Assembly (NCBI GenBank): GCA_910579015.1
Contig: CAJTRO010000003.1
Location: 91,159-155,158 of the forward strand
DNA length: 64,000 bases
Source of the DNA: an uncultured Dorea sp.
Lineage (GTDB): Bacteria > Bacillota_A > Clostridia > Lachnospirales > Lachnospiraceae
Direction: 5' to 3'
The number at the start of each line of letters is the position of its first letter. Position 1 is the first letter of the stretch. Positions 55,142-63,942 of the stretch are shown one piece after another. The notes below the pieces were generated by a model. The model was not told the origin of the DNA. It did not search any database and saw nothing but the letters and a program-made list of their open reading frames with translations. Both the position numbers and the translations under genes were made by a program.

Positions 55142-56566
55142 TTGGGAAGAGAAGTTACATTTGTGCATCCTTATATGCCAAACAGTGTTCCAAAGATCAG
55201 GAAGAGAATGCTTGAAGAGATCGGAGCAGAGAGTGTCGAGGAGATTTATAAAAGCCTGATTCCGGACGATTTATTATATAAAGAACGTCTGGACCTGCCG
55301 GAACCTATCGTCAGTGAATATGAATTAAGAAGACATGTGATGGGAATCCTTGGGAAAAATATTACGACGGAAATGTATACCAGTTTCCTGGGTGCAGGGT
55401 GTTATCGGCATCAGATCCCGGCTGTCTGTGATGAGCTGAATATGCGGGGAGAATTTCTCACAGCATATTGCGGAGACACCTATTCTGACCATGGGAAGAT
55501 GCAGGCAATCTTTGAATATGCCAGTATGATGGGAGAATTGCTGGATACGGACGTAGTGAGCTATACGACTTATGATGCCGGACAGTCAGTTTCTTCTGCG
55601 CTGCGGATTGCGCTTCGTGTGAAAGAAGCCCAGGGACGTCCCAAGGGAGTAGTCCTGGTGCCGTCTACTATGAATCCGGAGATATATTCTCAGGCCGCCG
55701 CTTATTGCAGGAATGTTGCAGAAGTGGTAAAGATTGCCGGCGATCAGAAGACCGGGCGTATGGATCTTATGGATCTGGAAGAGAAGTTAAAGCAAGAGAA
55801 TGTGGCGGCGGTTTTCTATGAGAATCCGTCTTACCTGGGATTTTTTGAAGAGCAGGCAGAGCAGATCGCGTCGCTGGCGCATCGGTATGATGCGCTTTGC
55901 ATAGCACAGCCGGAGACTGCGTCGCTTGGTATCATAGAGAGCCCGGTGAATCTGGGCGCAGATATTTTGTGCGGGGATATCCAGCCTCTCGGAATGCATA
56001 TGCAGTTTGGCGGAGGGCAGGCAGGATTCATCGCATGTCAGCAGAGGCTTGAACTCATGGAGCAGTTCCCCACTTATATGTATGGGATTACGAAAACAGA
56101 ACAAGAAGGAAGATATGGCTTTGGACGGGCTATGAATTACCGGTGTTCTCATGGAAGCCGTGAGAATGCACGGGAATATTTTGGAACGGAGACTGGTCTG
56201 TGGGGGATTACGGCAGGAATCTATCTGGCGAGTATGGGACCGCAGGGGATGTATGAGCTGGGAGCAGCTATATTACAAAAGACAGCTTATGCAATTAAGA
56301 AATTGTCCGAGATAGAAGGGATAACCGTCAACCTTTTTGGAGGAAAGAATTTCCAGGAATTTGTCATTAATTTTGACCAGACGAAAAAGACGACAGCTGA
56401 GATCAATAAGGCCCTGCTTGGTAAGAAGATATTTGGCGGAAAAGATATAAGCAGAGATTTTCCACAATATGGGCAGAGTGCGCTCTACTGCATCTCTGAG
56501 TTGACGACGGAAGAAGAGATCCTGAATCTAAGAGAGGCGCTGGCAGAGGCGGTCAGGGGGTGTTGA
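55142..56566 (+). CDS. Divergent glycine decarboxylase subunit 1 (GcvPA-like)
   Basis: The 474-residue protein aligns with GcvPA over its length (TSFLGAGCYRHQIPAV, QAIFEYASMMGELLDTDV, then YGADILCGDIQPLG-like segments), but positions normally fixed differ. YTPYQPE is YCGDTYSD, and the REKATSNICTNQ block is replaced by ENAREYFGTETG. The start is TTG, with AAAGGAG 10 nt upstream. It abuts a GcvPB-like gene, yet no gcvH, gcvT or lipoamide dehydrogenase gene is present. It may be a glycine decarboxylase or a related enzyme with another substrate. Confidence 0.75.
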   Translation: MGREVTFVHPYMPNSVPKIRKRMLEEIGAESVEEIYKSLIPDDLLYKERLDLPEPIVSEYELRRHVMGILGKNITTEMYTSFLGAGCYRHQIPAVCDELNMRGEFLTAYCGDTYSDHGKMQAIFEYASMMGELLDTDVVSYTTYDAGQSVSSALRIALRVKEAQGRPKGVVLVPSTMNPEIYSQAAAYCRNVAEVVKIAGDQKTGRMDLMDLEEKLKQENVAAVFYENPSYLGFFEEQAEQIASLAHRYDALCIAQPETASLGIIESPVNLGADILCGDIQPLGMHMQFGGGQAGFIACQQRLELMEQFPTYMYGITKTEQEGRYGFGRAMNYRCSHGSRENAREYFGTETGLWGITAGIYLASMGPQGMYELGAAILQKTAYAIKKLSEIEGITVNLFGGKNFQEFVINFDQTKKTTAEINKALLGKKIFGGKDISRDFPQYGQSALYCISELTTEEEILNLREALAEAVRGC

Positions 56567-56567
56567 T

Positions 56568-58133
56568 ATGGGATATGTGAGAAAAGACCGGGATTTTCAT
56601 GAGGCACGCTGGGATGAACCGATTATCATGGAGATGGGGAATCCGGGGGAACGGGGCGTGTTGATTCCGCCTGTTTCCGATACGATAAAGGAAGAGGCAG
56701 GAAGCGCAGAAGAACTGATTCCGGATGGAATGCGTCGAAAGAAGGCACCAGCGCTTCCGGAGATGTCTCAGATGCAGGTGCTCAGGCATTATATGCGCCT
56801 TTCACAGGAGACGATAGGGACAGACATCAATATAGATATCGGCCTTGGAACCTGTACCATGAAATACAGCCCGAAGATAAACGAACAGTTTGTACGTGCA
56901 CCGGAGCTGACCGAGCTTCATCCGTATCAGGACGAGAGTACGATCCAGGGGATCCTGGAGATTATGTATCGGGATGAACAGTACATAAAAGCGATTTCGG
57001 GTATGGACAGAGTAAGTCTACAGCCGTCGGGAGGTTCACAGGCCATTTTTGCCAACGTAGAGACGATACGGGCTTATCATGAGGCAAACGGTGAGGGCGA
57101 CCAGAGGGATGAGATCATCACTACGATCCTGTCGCATCCGGGGAATCCGGGAGCCGCCGCAACGCTGGGGTACAAAGTCATTACCTTATATCCGGATAAA
57201 GACGGACTTCCGGATCTGGAAGCGCTAAAGGCGGCGGTATCGGAACGTACAGCGGCATTGATGATCACGAATCCGGAGGATACCGGAATCTATAACGACA
57301 GGATCCGGCAGTTTGTAGATACGGTCCATGAAGCAGGCGGTCTCTGTGTCTATGATCAGGCGAATCTAAACGGCGTATTTGGTATTACCCGGGCAAGGGA
57401 TGCAGGATTTGATATGTGTCACTATAACCTGCACAAATCCTTCTCGTCCCCGCATGGATGCCAGGGGCCGGCGGCGGGCGCGCAGTGCGTCTGTGAGAAG
57501 CTGGCAAGATTCGTCGCCGCGCCGACGGTAGAGTTTGACGGGGAAAAGTATTATTTTGAATATGATCGTCCGGACAGTATCGGAAAACTTCGTAAATATT
57601 ATGGAGTACCGGGAGTTCTTGTACGCACATACGCATATATCCGAAGCCTTGGCCCGGATGGGATGAAGCAGATCGGCGAACTCTCAATCCTCAACAATAA
57701 TTATATGCTGAAGAAGCTGCTTGAGATACCAGGGCTTTCCATGCCTATGGCAGAAGGCAGATTCCGGATGGAGCAGGCGCGCTTAAGCTGGGAGAAGCTG
57801 ACACAGGATACAGGCGTTACCACAGACGATATCTGCCGGCGCATCGTTGATTATGGTTTCCAGGATTATTTTGCAAGTCATCATCCGCGGGTAATTCCGG
57901 AACCATTTACTCCGGAGCCGGTAGAGACATATTCTAAAGATGATATTGACGAGTTTGTAGAGGCATTCCGGGCGATTGCCAGAGAAGCCTATACGAATCC
58001 CGAACTGGTGAAGACGGCTCCACATAAGGCGGCCCTTGGTTCGCAGATTGACGAGTCATATCTTACAGAGTGGAGTAAATTTGCCACTACATGGCGTGCT
58101 TATAAGAAATACGTGGAGAAATCAGAAAAATAA
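56568..58133 (+). CDS. Divergent glycine decarboxylase subunit 2 (GcvPB-like, PLP-binding)
   Basis: The 521-residue protein has the PLP lysine in CHYNLHKSFSSPHG and the cofactor-binding Asp in VYDQANLNG. Usual GcvPB motifs are changed: PLGSCTMKYNPK is GLGTCTMKYSPK, SAHGTNPASA is LSHPGNPGAAA, and PHGGGGPG is PHGCQGPAAG. It begins 1 nt after the partner gene, so the two form a complex. Its role here might be glycine oxidation linked to the ureide pathway or a distinct amino-acid decarboxylation. Confidence 0.77.
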   Translation: MGYVRKDRDFHEARWDEPIIMEMGNPGERGVLIPPVSDTIKEEAGSAEELIPDGMRRKKAPALPEMSQMQVLRHYMRLSQETIGTDINIDIGLGTCTMKYSPKINEQFVRAPELTELHPYQDESTIQGILEIMYRDEQYIKAISGMDRVSLQPSGGSQAIFANVETIRAYHEANGEGDQRDEIITTILSHPGNPGAAATLGYKVITLYPDKDGLPDLEALKAAVSERTAALMITNPEDTGIYNDRIRQFVDTVHEAGGLCVYDQANLNGVFGITRARDAGFDMCHYNLHKSFSSPHGCQGPAAGAQCVCEKLARFVAAPTVEFDGEKYYFEYDRPDSIGKLRKYYGVPGVLVRTYAYIRSLGPDGMKQIGELSILNNNYMLKKLLEIPGLSMPMAEGRFRMEQARLSWEKLTQDTGVTTDDICRRIVDYGFQDYFASHHPRVIPEPFTPEPVETYSKDDIDEFVEAFRAIAREAYTNPELVKTAPHKAALGSQIDESYLTEWSKFATTWRAYKKYVEKSEK

Positions 58134-58160
58134 TATCGGGGATGACGGCAGGAGAAGCTT

Positions 58161-59291
58161 ATGAAGAAGGTAGGATTTATTGTAAACCCTGTTGCCGGGA
58201 TCGGAGGCAAGGCTGCGTTAAAAGGCTCCGACGGTGCGGATATCGTTCGAAAGGCACGTCAGTTGGGCGCCGTGCCCGAAAGCGGAAAGAAGGCCCTTAT
58301 TGCCATGAAAGCGTTGAAGCAGATGGAGCAGGAGATGCAGATCTACACCTGCCCCGGGGAGATGGGAGCAGAGGTCTGCAAGGCCGCCGGTATTTCTTAT
58401 ACGCTCATCCGTCAGGGCAGTACGGCGTATACATCATCAGCGGATACAAGGATGGCGGCGCAGGCCCTGCGGGAGATGGGAATGGATCTGATCTTATTTG
58501 CCGGAGGGGACGGTACGGCCAGGGATATAATGGATGCGGTCGGGACGGATACTCTGGTTCTTGGGATTCCCACAGGCTGTAAGATCCATTCCGGTGTCTA
58601 TGCCGTGAACCCGATGCTGGCCGGGACGCTGGCCGGGCGGTATATACAGGGAAGAATCCGGGACACAAAAGAGGCTGAGGTAATGGATATTGATGAAGGT
58701 CTGTTCCGGCAGGGAATCGTACAGGCGCGTCTGTACGGATATCTTTTGATTCCCAACGAGGAGGGGCTGGTACAGAACCGAAAGAGCGGGCGCGGTTACA
58801 GCGAATCAGCTTCCATTGACCTGCTTTCAGCCTATATTGCGGACATTTGGGAGGACGACACCTTATATATCGTCGGAACCGGTTCAACGACGGCGGCGAT
58901 CATGAAAAGAATGAATCTGTCAGGCACGCTTCTGGGTGTCGACCTGGTATATCAAAAGAAGGTGATTGCATCCGACTGTACAGAGAAAGAGATCCTGGAC
59001 ATCATGGAGCAGTATGAGAAGAAGAAGATTATCGTTACGGTGATCGGGGGGCAGGGATATATCTTTGGACGCGGCAATCAGCAGATCAGCGCCGAGGTCA
59101 TAAGACATGCCGGAAGGGAAAATATTATCGTCGCGGCATCGAAGAACAAGATGCTTGCCTTGTTTGGGAAACCGCTCTATGCAGATACGGGGGATGTGGA
59201 AATAAACCGTTATCTGGAAGGTTATATCCGTGTCGTTGTTGGTTATAAAGATATCATTATGGCAAGAGTGACAAGCGGTAATCTCCGATAA
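58161..59291 (+). CDS. ATP-NAD kinase/AcoX family protein
   Basis: The 376-residue protein starts KKVGFIVNPVAGIGG and has the kinase motif LILFAGGDGTARDIMDAV, then GIPTGCKIHSGVYAVNP. AcoX/NAD-kinase-like proteins occur next to acetoin and glycine-metabolism genes; NAD phosphorylation is suspected but not generally proven. It follows the GcvPB-like gene at 27 nt and is probably the last gene of that operon. Confidence 0.82.
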   Translation: MKKVGFIVNPVAGIGGKAALKGSDGADIVRKARQLGAVPESGKKALIAMKALKQMEQEMQIYTCPGEMGAEVCKAAGISYTLIRQGSTAYTSSADTRMAAQALREMGMDLILFAGGDGTARDIMDAVGTDTLVLGIPTGCKIHSGVYAVNPMLAGTLAGRYIQGRIRDTKEAEVMDIDEGLFRQGIVQARLYGYLLIPNEEGLVQNRKSGRGYSESASIDLLSAYIADIWEDDTLYIVGTGSTTAAIMKRMNLSGTLLGVDLVYQKKVIASDCTEKEILDIMEQYEKKKIIVTVIGGQGYIFGRGNQQISAEVIRHAGRENIIVAASKNKMLALFGKPLYADTGDVEINRYLEGYIRVVVGYKDIIMARVTSGNLR

Positions 59292-59299
59292 AATGATGC

Positions 59300-59353
59300 A
59301 AAAAGGGGATGTCAGGAAATCCTGTCTTTGTACAGATATTTCCCGGCATCCCC
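59300..59353 (-). terminator. Terminator of the chemotaxis receptor gene (bidirectional hairpin)
   Basis: GGGGATG (59305-59311) pairs with CATCCCC (59347-59353), with an inner AGGA/TCCT stem. On the minus strand it is followed by TTTTT, fitting the receptor gene; it can also stop the kinase-family operon from the left. Confidence 0.7.
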
Positions 59354-59372
59354 GTTCTTGTGTATCGTTATG

Positions 59373-61346
59373 TTACTTCTTGGCAAATGTGAACTGTTCT
59401 ACCAGTCTCTTTAAGCTGGACGCTTCCGCAGAGAGCTGTTCGCTGGCCGCGGCGCTCTCCTCGGCTGTTGCGCTGTTGCTCTGTACGACGGAAGTGATCT
59501 GGTTGATCCCTTCATTGACCTGTGATACAGCGTCGGACTGTTCGTTCGATACGGAAGCAATCTGGTCGATGGAACCGATCATGGATTGAATGCTGTTGAC
59601 AACCTCCAACAGGGTGTCGGCCGTATGCTGCGCGATCTCCGTACCCGTCTGTACAGCTTCTGTGGAATGCGTAATGAGCACAGAAGTATTCTTGGAGGCT
59701 TCAGCAGACTTGCTGGCGAGATTACGCACCTCGTCTGCCACTACGGCAAAGCCCTTGCCGGCCTCTCCTGCACGTGCGGCCTCTACGGCTGCATTCAGAG
59801 CCAGGATATTGGTCTGGAACGCAATATCTTCGATGGTCTTGATGATCTTTCCGATCTCGTCTGATCTGGAATGGATCTTCTCCATGGCGCTCATTAATTC
59901 CTGCATCTGCTGGTTACATGCAGAGACGCCTTCGCCTACATGGTGTGTCTGCTGGCGGACATCCAGTGCGCCGCTTGCGGTGTTCTTGGCCTGGTTGGAT
60001 ATCTCGCTGATCCTTGCGGCAAGTTCCTGTACGGAGCTGGCCTGCTCAACAGAACCCTGGCTCAGATTCTGGGCGCTGGAGGATACGTGGCTGCTGGCAT
60101 TGGATACCTGGTCTGCGGATACGTTGATCTGGCGGAGGATATCGCTCAATTCATGCTTAAGGTTGCGCATGGATACCAGAATACTCTGGAAATCTCCCAC
60201 ATAAGCGTCCCTGTGCTGGGTATGGATATCCAGGTTCTGATTGGCCAGCTCGCCAAGCAGGTAACCGATATCATGGATGATCGTAGATAAGCCGGTTACA
60301 AGCTCGGCAGTGGATTCTGTCAGCATTCCGGTTTCATCCTGGCTGACTGCCTCCGGAACCGGTGATTCCAGATCTCCTTCTACCAGAAGACGCATACGCT
60401 CTGCACATGCCTTCATCGGCCGTCCGATATTGTTGGCCAGCTTTAAGGCCACTATGATGGAAAGCAGGATAGCGACTACCATCATGATAAGGTTTATTGC
60501 AATGTCAAAATATGTAGTGGAGAGGTAATCTGACTGCGGGGCAGTCACGGCCAGGCTCCATCCGTCCGTCCCTGATACCGGGGCGTAGGCCGCAAACATG
60601 CGCTCCTTCCCGCTCTTATAGCTTCCGAAGCCGTTCTTTCCTTCACGCATGGATGCGTGAATCTTTGCCAGTTCCTTCAAAGAAGAGTCGCTCTGTGACT
60701 CTGATTCTATATTCTGGACAGTGATTGTGTCCAGTGTGGTGTCCGCGATGGTATCGCCGGAATTATTGATCATATATGCGCGGTTATGCTCGCTGACCTT
60801 GATTGAGGATACGATGTCATTCAGGAAGGTCTCCTGAGGAACAAAATAAACAACTCCCACGATGGATGAGCCCTTAACCCCGCCTTCATAAATAGGGGCG
60901 GCCACCATAATTGAGAGTTCTCCTGTCACCTTGCTTATCAGCGGTTCTGATACATAGACGCTGCCCTGCATCGCCTGCTTGACGTATTCGCGGTCGGAAT
61001 AGTTATTGCCGTCGAAGATGCTGATGCCGTCAGAGCCGATGACGTTCCCGCGCTGAAATCCGTGCATGCCGACTCTTTCATCTATGATCGAGCGCTTCTC
61101 CTCCAGAGTTACGTCCGCATCAAGTAACTGCGGGATACAGCCGGTATCCATAGCAACGTTCTTGTATGCCGTCAACTCCTGTTCGATACGCTCTGCTGCG
61201 AGAACGGCTGTCTCGCTCATCATCTGATTCACAGTCTTGGTGGTGCTGTTGTAATTGAGCGTGATGCTGGCTGCTCCTACCACAAGCTGTGTAGCCAGGA
61301 CTGTCACCATGAGACATAAGGTGATTTTTGTCCGAATGCTTTTCAT
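59373..61346 (-). CDS. Methyl-accepting chemotaxis protein
   Basis: The 657-residue receptor has an N-terminal transmembrane helix (about 8-28), an extracellular dCache-like sensor domain (to about 280, with SDREYVKQAMQGSVYVSEPL), a second helix (IAINLIMMVVAILLSIIVAL), a HAMP domain, and a long cytoplasmic signalling domain with the CheA/CheW-binding tip EDIAFQTNILALNAAVEAAR. dCache receptors of this type often bind amino acids. AGGAGGT precedes the ATG. No other chemotaxis gene is in the window. Confidence 0.93.
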   Translation of the reverse strand: MKSIRTKITLCLMVTVLATQLVVGAASITLNYNSTTKTVNQMMSETAVLAAERIEQELTAYKNVAMDTGCIPQLLDADVTLEEKRSIIDERVGMHGFQRGNVIGSDGISIFDGNNYSDREYVKQAMQGSVYVSEPLISKVTGELSIMVAAPIYEGGVKGSSIVGVVYFVPQETFLNDIVSSIKVSEHNRAYMINNSGDTIADTTLDTITVQNIESESQSDSSLKELAKIHASMREGKNGFGSYKSGKERMFAAYAPVSGTDGWSLAVTAPQSDYLSTTYFDIAINLIMMVVAILLSIIVALKLANNIGRPMKACAERMRLLVEGDLESPVPEAVSQDETGMLTESTAELVTGLSTIIHDIGYLLGELANQNLDIHTQHRDAYVGDFQSILVSMRNLKHELSDILRQINVSADQVSNASSHVSSSAQNLSQGSVEQASSVQELAARISEISNQAKNTASGALDVRQQTHHVGEGVSACNQQMQELMSAMEKIHSRSDEIGKIIKTIEDIAFQTNILALNAAVEAARAGEAGKGFAVVADEVRNLASKSAEASKNTSVLITHSTEAVQTGTEIAQHTADTLLEVVNSIQSMIGSIDQIASVSNEQSDAVSQVNEGINQITSVVQSNSATAEESAAASEQLSAEASSLKRLVEQFTFAKK

Positions 61347-61398
61347 TTTCTTCTACCTCCTGTTTCCTAAGTAAGCTGCGTATGATAGCACTGTTAAT

Positions 61399-61428
61399 AT
61401 TATAAGAATTTTAACCATGATTTGTCAA
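61399..61428 (-). promoter_or_regulatory. Sigma-A promoter of the chemotaxis receptor gene
   Basis: On the minus strand TTGACA (61428-61423) and TATAAT (61404-61399) are consensus boxes with an 18-nt spacer. The remaining gap up to 61648 has no gene and is AT-rich. Confidence 0.8.
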
Positions 61429-61648
61429 TGGTATTGCGCAGGTTTCTGTTAGAAGATACACCGAAGATTTGAGGCCTGGCAGAAGATCATACCTGGTTAA
61501 AATTGACAGAATGATGAAGTCGATATATAATTTTTATGCAAGTCGGGATTAAAAGTTATGAATTGGGAAGATAATAGAAATAGTTTCATGGATCAGCCGT
61601 AAGGATCATACAGATTTCAAAATATGTATGACGGAAAGGGATTTTATC

Positions 61649-62047
61649 GTGATAGAGATTGATTATTGTGTTTCGTTGTCAGATATCCAGAAATATACGG
61701 ATATTGAATTATGCGAGCTGTTTTTGTACGCAAGTCAGGACAAGAGGGAGATTTTCCGCGCAGATTGTACTTTCTGGATGTGCGTTATGGAGATCAATCG
61801 CAGGAAGAACGACGAATGGCCTGTAGAGATGAATGTTATTTCATATGTGAATGTATATGATGAGAATGAGAAGGCAGTATTTAAGTACGGGAACCCATAC
61901 CAACTGTTTGTGATCGACGGGACGGTATTGGTATATGATGATAACTGGATCCCGTATATTTTTGGATGTACAGAGAATGATGAGAAGTGTGTGTGGAAGT
62001 TTTTCTGTGTTTCAAGAGACGAGAAATCAGGTTCGAAGATGTTTTAA
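61649..62047 (+). CDS. Hypothetical protein
   Basis: This 132-residue soluble acidic protein is rich in aromatic residues and cysteine (DIELCELFLYASQDKREIF, then WMCVMEINRRKNDEW, and a C-terminal NDEKCVWKFFCVSRDEK). No domain is recognised. The GTG at 61649 is preferred because GGAAAGGG lies 8 nt upstream; an ATG at 61628 has no ribosome binding site. It stands alone between divergent and downstream promoters. Confidence 0.55.
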   Translation: MIEIDYCVSLSDIQKYTDIELCELFLYASQDKREIFRADCTFWMCVMEINRRKNDEWPVEMNVISYVNVYDENEKAVFKYGNPYQLFVIDGTVLVYDDNWIPYIFGCTENDEKCVWKFFCVSRDEKSGSKMF

Positions 62048-62091
62048 GCGGGTGAAACCATATTTTCTACGTTGTTCTGCCGTAGAAAGTG

Positions 62092-62121
62092 TTGAATTTG
62101 ATGTCCGGATGGGTGTATACT
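62092..62121 (+). promoter_or_regulatory. Promoter of the nitroreductase gene
   Basis: TTGAAT (62092-62097) and TATACT (62116-62121) have an 18-nt spacer, 38 nt upstream of the start codon. Confidence 0.6.
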
Positions 62122-62159
62122 AAAAGAAAATTTATATATTAAGAAGAGGTGTTTGAAAG

Positions 62160-62684
62160 ATGGATTTATTAGAGGTTATGAGAAGCCGCAGGAGTGTAAG
62201 GACTTACACAGGAGAAGCTGTTCCAGAAGAGAAGATTGAGAAGATCTTGCAGGCGGGACTTTTGTCTGCGTCCGGGAAGAACCTAAAGCCGTGGGAGTTC
62301 ATCGTGGTCCGTGACAAGGAAGTCCTGGCCAAGCTTACGAAGAGCAGGGCGGCAGGAGCGGCCATAATCGAACATGCGGACTGCGCTGTCGTTGTGATCG
62401 GTGATACACAGAAGACGGACGTATGGACAGAGGACTGTTCAGCCGCGATGACGAATATGCATCTGATGGCAGACTGCCTCGGTGTTGGAAGCTGCTGGGT
62501 GCAGGGGAGGCTTCGCGAGGCTTCTGACGGAAGGACTACGGAGGAGTTCATCAGAGACCTGCTTGGGATTCCGGATCAGTACGGCGTAGAGGCGGTTCTG
62601 TCACTGGGAATGCCGAAGGATCATCCGGCGGCATATTCACTGGACGAGCTGCCGATGGAGAAGGTTCATAGGGAGAGATTCTAA
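62160..62684 (+). CDS. Nitroreductase family FMN oxidoreductase
   Basis: The 174-residue protein has the family start MRSRRSVRTYTGEAVPEEKI, the SASGKNLKPWEFIVVRD FMN-phosphate region and GVEAVLSLGMPKDHP near the end. Such enzymes reduce nitroaromatics, quinones or enones using NAD(P)H; the natural substrate is unknown. It is a single gene with its own promoter and terminator. Confidence 0.9.
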   Translation: MDLLEVMRSRRSVRTYTGEAVPEEKIEKILQAGLLSASGKNLKPWEFIVVRDKEVLAKLTKSRAAGAAIIEHADCAVVVIGDTQKTDVWTEDCSAAMTNMHLMADCLGVGSCWVQGRLREASDGRTTEEFIRDLLGIPDQYGVEAVLSLGMPKDHPAAYSLDELPMEKVHRERF

Positions 62685-62689
62685 AGGAG

Positions 62690-62714
62690 GAGGCTGTTTA
62701 TGACAGTCTCTTTT
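62690..62714 (+). terminator. Terminator of the nitroreductase gene
   Basis: GAGGCTGT (62690-62697) pairs with ACAGTCTC (62703-62710) with one G-U pair, followed by TTTTAATTTT. Confidence 0.7.
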
Positions 62715-62794
62715 AATTTTAACTTTACAATCAAAGTAAAAAAAGTTAACATTGATATTGTAAGGAAGGATACAGTGGCTTTAAAGGGGGTATT

Positions 62795-63781
62795 ATGGCA
62801 AGATCAAGTATGCAGAAGAAGAAAATACTGCTGGTTATGAAAGAATTGTTGGAAAAGACTGATGAAAATAATCCATTATCAATAGCCGAGCTGATCTCGA
62901 TGCTGTCTGATAATGGAATTTCGGCAGAACGAAAAAGTATTTATCATGATATAGAGGTGTTAAAGGAGTTTGGTATTGATATTGAAAGCAGACGTGGACA
63001 GCCTTCGGGGTATTATGTTGCCAGTCGTGATTTTGAACTGCCGGAGTTAAAGCTATTGGTGGACGCAGTGCAGTGTACCAGATTTATTACAAAAAAGAAA
63101 TCAGAAGAATTAATCCGGAAGTTGGAGAATCTTGCAAGCAAATCAGAGGCCGTACAGTTGCAGAGACAGGTTTTTGTAGTGAATCGAAATAAAACGATGA
63201 ATGAGAATATCTATTATAATGTAGACAAGATACATACAGCAATATCACAGAATGCCAAAGTAAGGTTTCAATACTACGAGTGGACGGTTGCAAAGGAGAT
63301 GAGGCTTAGGAGAGAAGGTATGTTCTATGAGATCAGTCCGTGGGCGCTTACCTGGGATGATGAGAATTATTACATGATAGGTTATGATCTTGCGGGGAAC
63401 GTGATCAAGCATTACCGGGTTGATAAGATGATTAAGCTGGAAGTAATGAAACGTCCAAGAGAAGGGAAAGAATTATTTGCCAGATTTGATCTTGTCAGTT
63501 ATTCTCAGAAAATCTTTGGGATGTTCAGTGGAAAAGAGGAAGAACTTCGGCTGATATGTAAGAACAGCCTGGCAGGCGTCATGATAGACCGCTTCGGGAG
63601 GGATGTTTCTCTTCATCCTGCCGGCGATGATTCTTTTGTACTTACAGTCAGGGTAAGCGTGAGCCAACAGTTTTTCGGGTGGCTGTTTGCATTGGGAGAT
63701 CAGGTGAAGATTGAGAGTCCGGCATGGGTTGTGGAGCAGTTCAAAGGACAGATCATCTCTGTAGAAGGAGGTTACAAATAA
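62795..63781 (+). CDS. WYL-domain transcriptional regulator
   Basis: The 328-residue protein has an N-terminal HTH_11 winged helix (about 10-70: LSIAELISMLSDNGISAERK, then SIYHDIEVLKEFGI), a central WYL domain (FQYYEWTVAKEMRLR, then YEISPWALTWDDENYYMIGY and HYRVDKM), and a C-terminal WCX-like part. WYL proteins bind nucleic acid or nucleotide ligands and are repeatedly found as regulators of CRISPR-Cas and other defence loci. The next element is a tracrRNA gene and a CRISPR repeat, so a role in controlling that locus is plausible. Confidence 0.9.
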   Translation: MARSSMQKKKILLVMKELLEKTDENNPLSIAELISMLSDNGISAERKSIYHDIEVLKEFGIDIESRRGQPSGYYVASRDFELPELKLLVDAVQCTRFITKKKSEELIRKLENLASKSEAVQLQRQVFVVNRNKTMNENIYYNVDKIHTAISQNAKVRFQYYEWTVAKEMRLRREGMFYEISPWALTWDDENYYMIGYDLAGNVIKHYRVDKMIKLEVMKRPREGKELFARFDLVSYSQKIFGMFSGKEEELRLICKNSLAGVMIDRFGRDVSLHPAGDDSFVLTVRVSVSQQFFGWLFALGDQVKIESPAWVVEQFKGQIISVEGGYK

Positions 63782-63834
63782 ATGTTCGAGGATACAGGCA
63801 GGATTATGGGACAGCAAAAGTGATAAAATAAAGG

Positions 63835-63942
63835 AAATAAAAAAGATCTGTTGCCAGATCTTAAGATTCTACACAATGTAGCAAAAGGATTTGAATAAAT
63901 TTTTATTTGAACTTGTAGTGTAATCTCGTATGGTAGTAAAAC
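63835..63942 (-). ncRNA. tracrRNA of a type II CRISPR-Cas system
   Basis: On the minus strand, 63942-63907 is an anti-repeat to the CRISPR repeat at 63973: ATTACACTA pairs perfectly with TAGTGTAAT, and TTCAAAT pairs with GTTTGA beyond a purine bulge containing AAG, as in Cas9 guide duplexes. Downstream come an AATAAA/TTTATT stem, the hairpin CTACA-TTG-TGTAG, and a terminator hairpin AAGATCTG-GCAA-CAGATCTT with a T run ending near 63839. This is the standard tracrRNA layout (anti-repeat, nexus, hairpins, terminator). The 5' end is not defined and may lie beyond 63942. The same stretch on the plus strand looks like a degenerate repeat. Confidence 0.82.

Noticed and set aside
63843..63862. Terminator of the WYL gene
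   Set aside because: The stem is perfect, but the T run lies on the minus-strand side, which matches the tracrRNA. The plus side continues TAAGATT with no T-tract.
63907..63942. Regular (if degenerate) CRISPR repeat on the plus strand
   Set aside because: Its changes fit an anti-repeat with the AAG bulge, and the minus strand continues into hairpins and a terminator, so a tracrRNA is the better reading. A dual origin from a former repeat remains possible.
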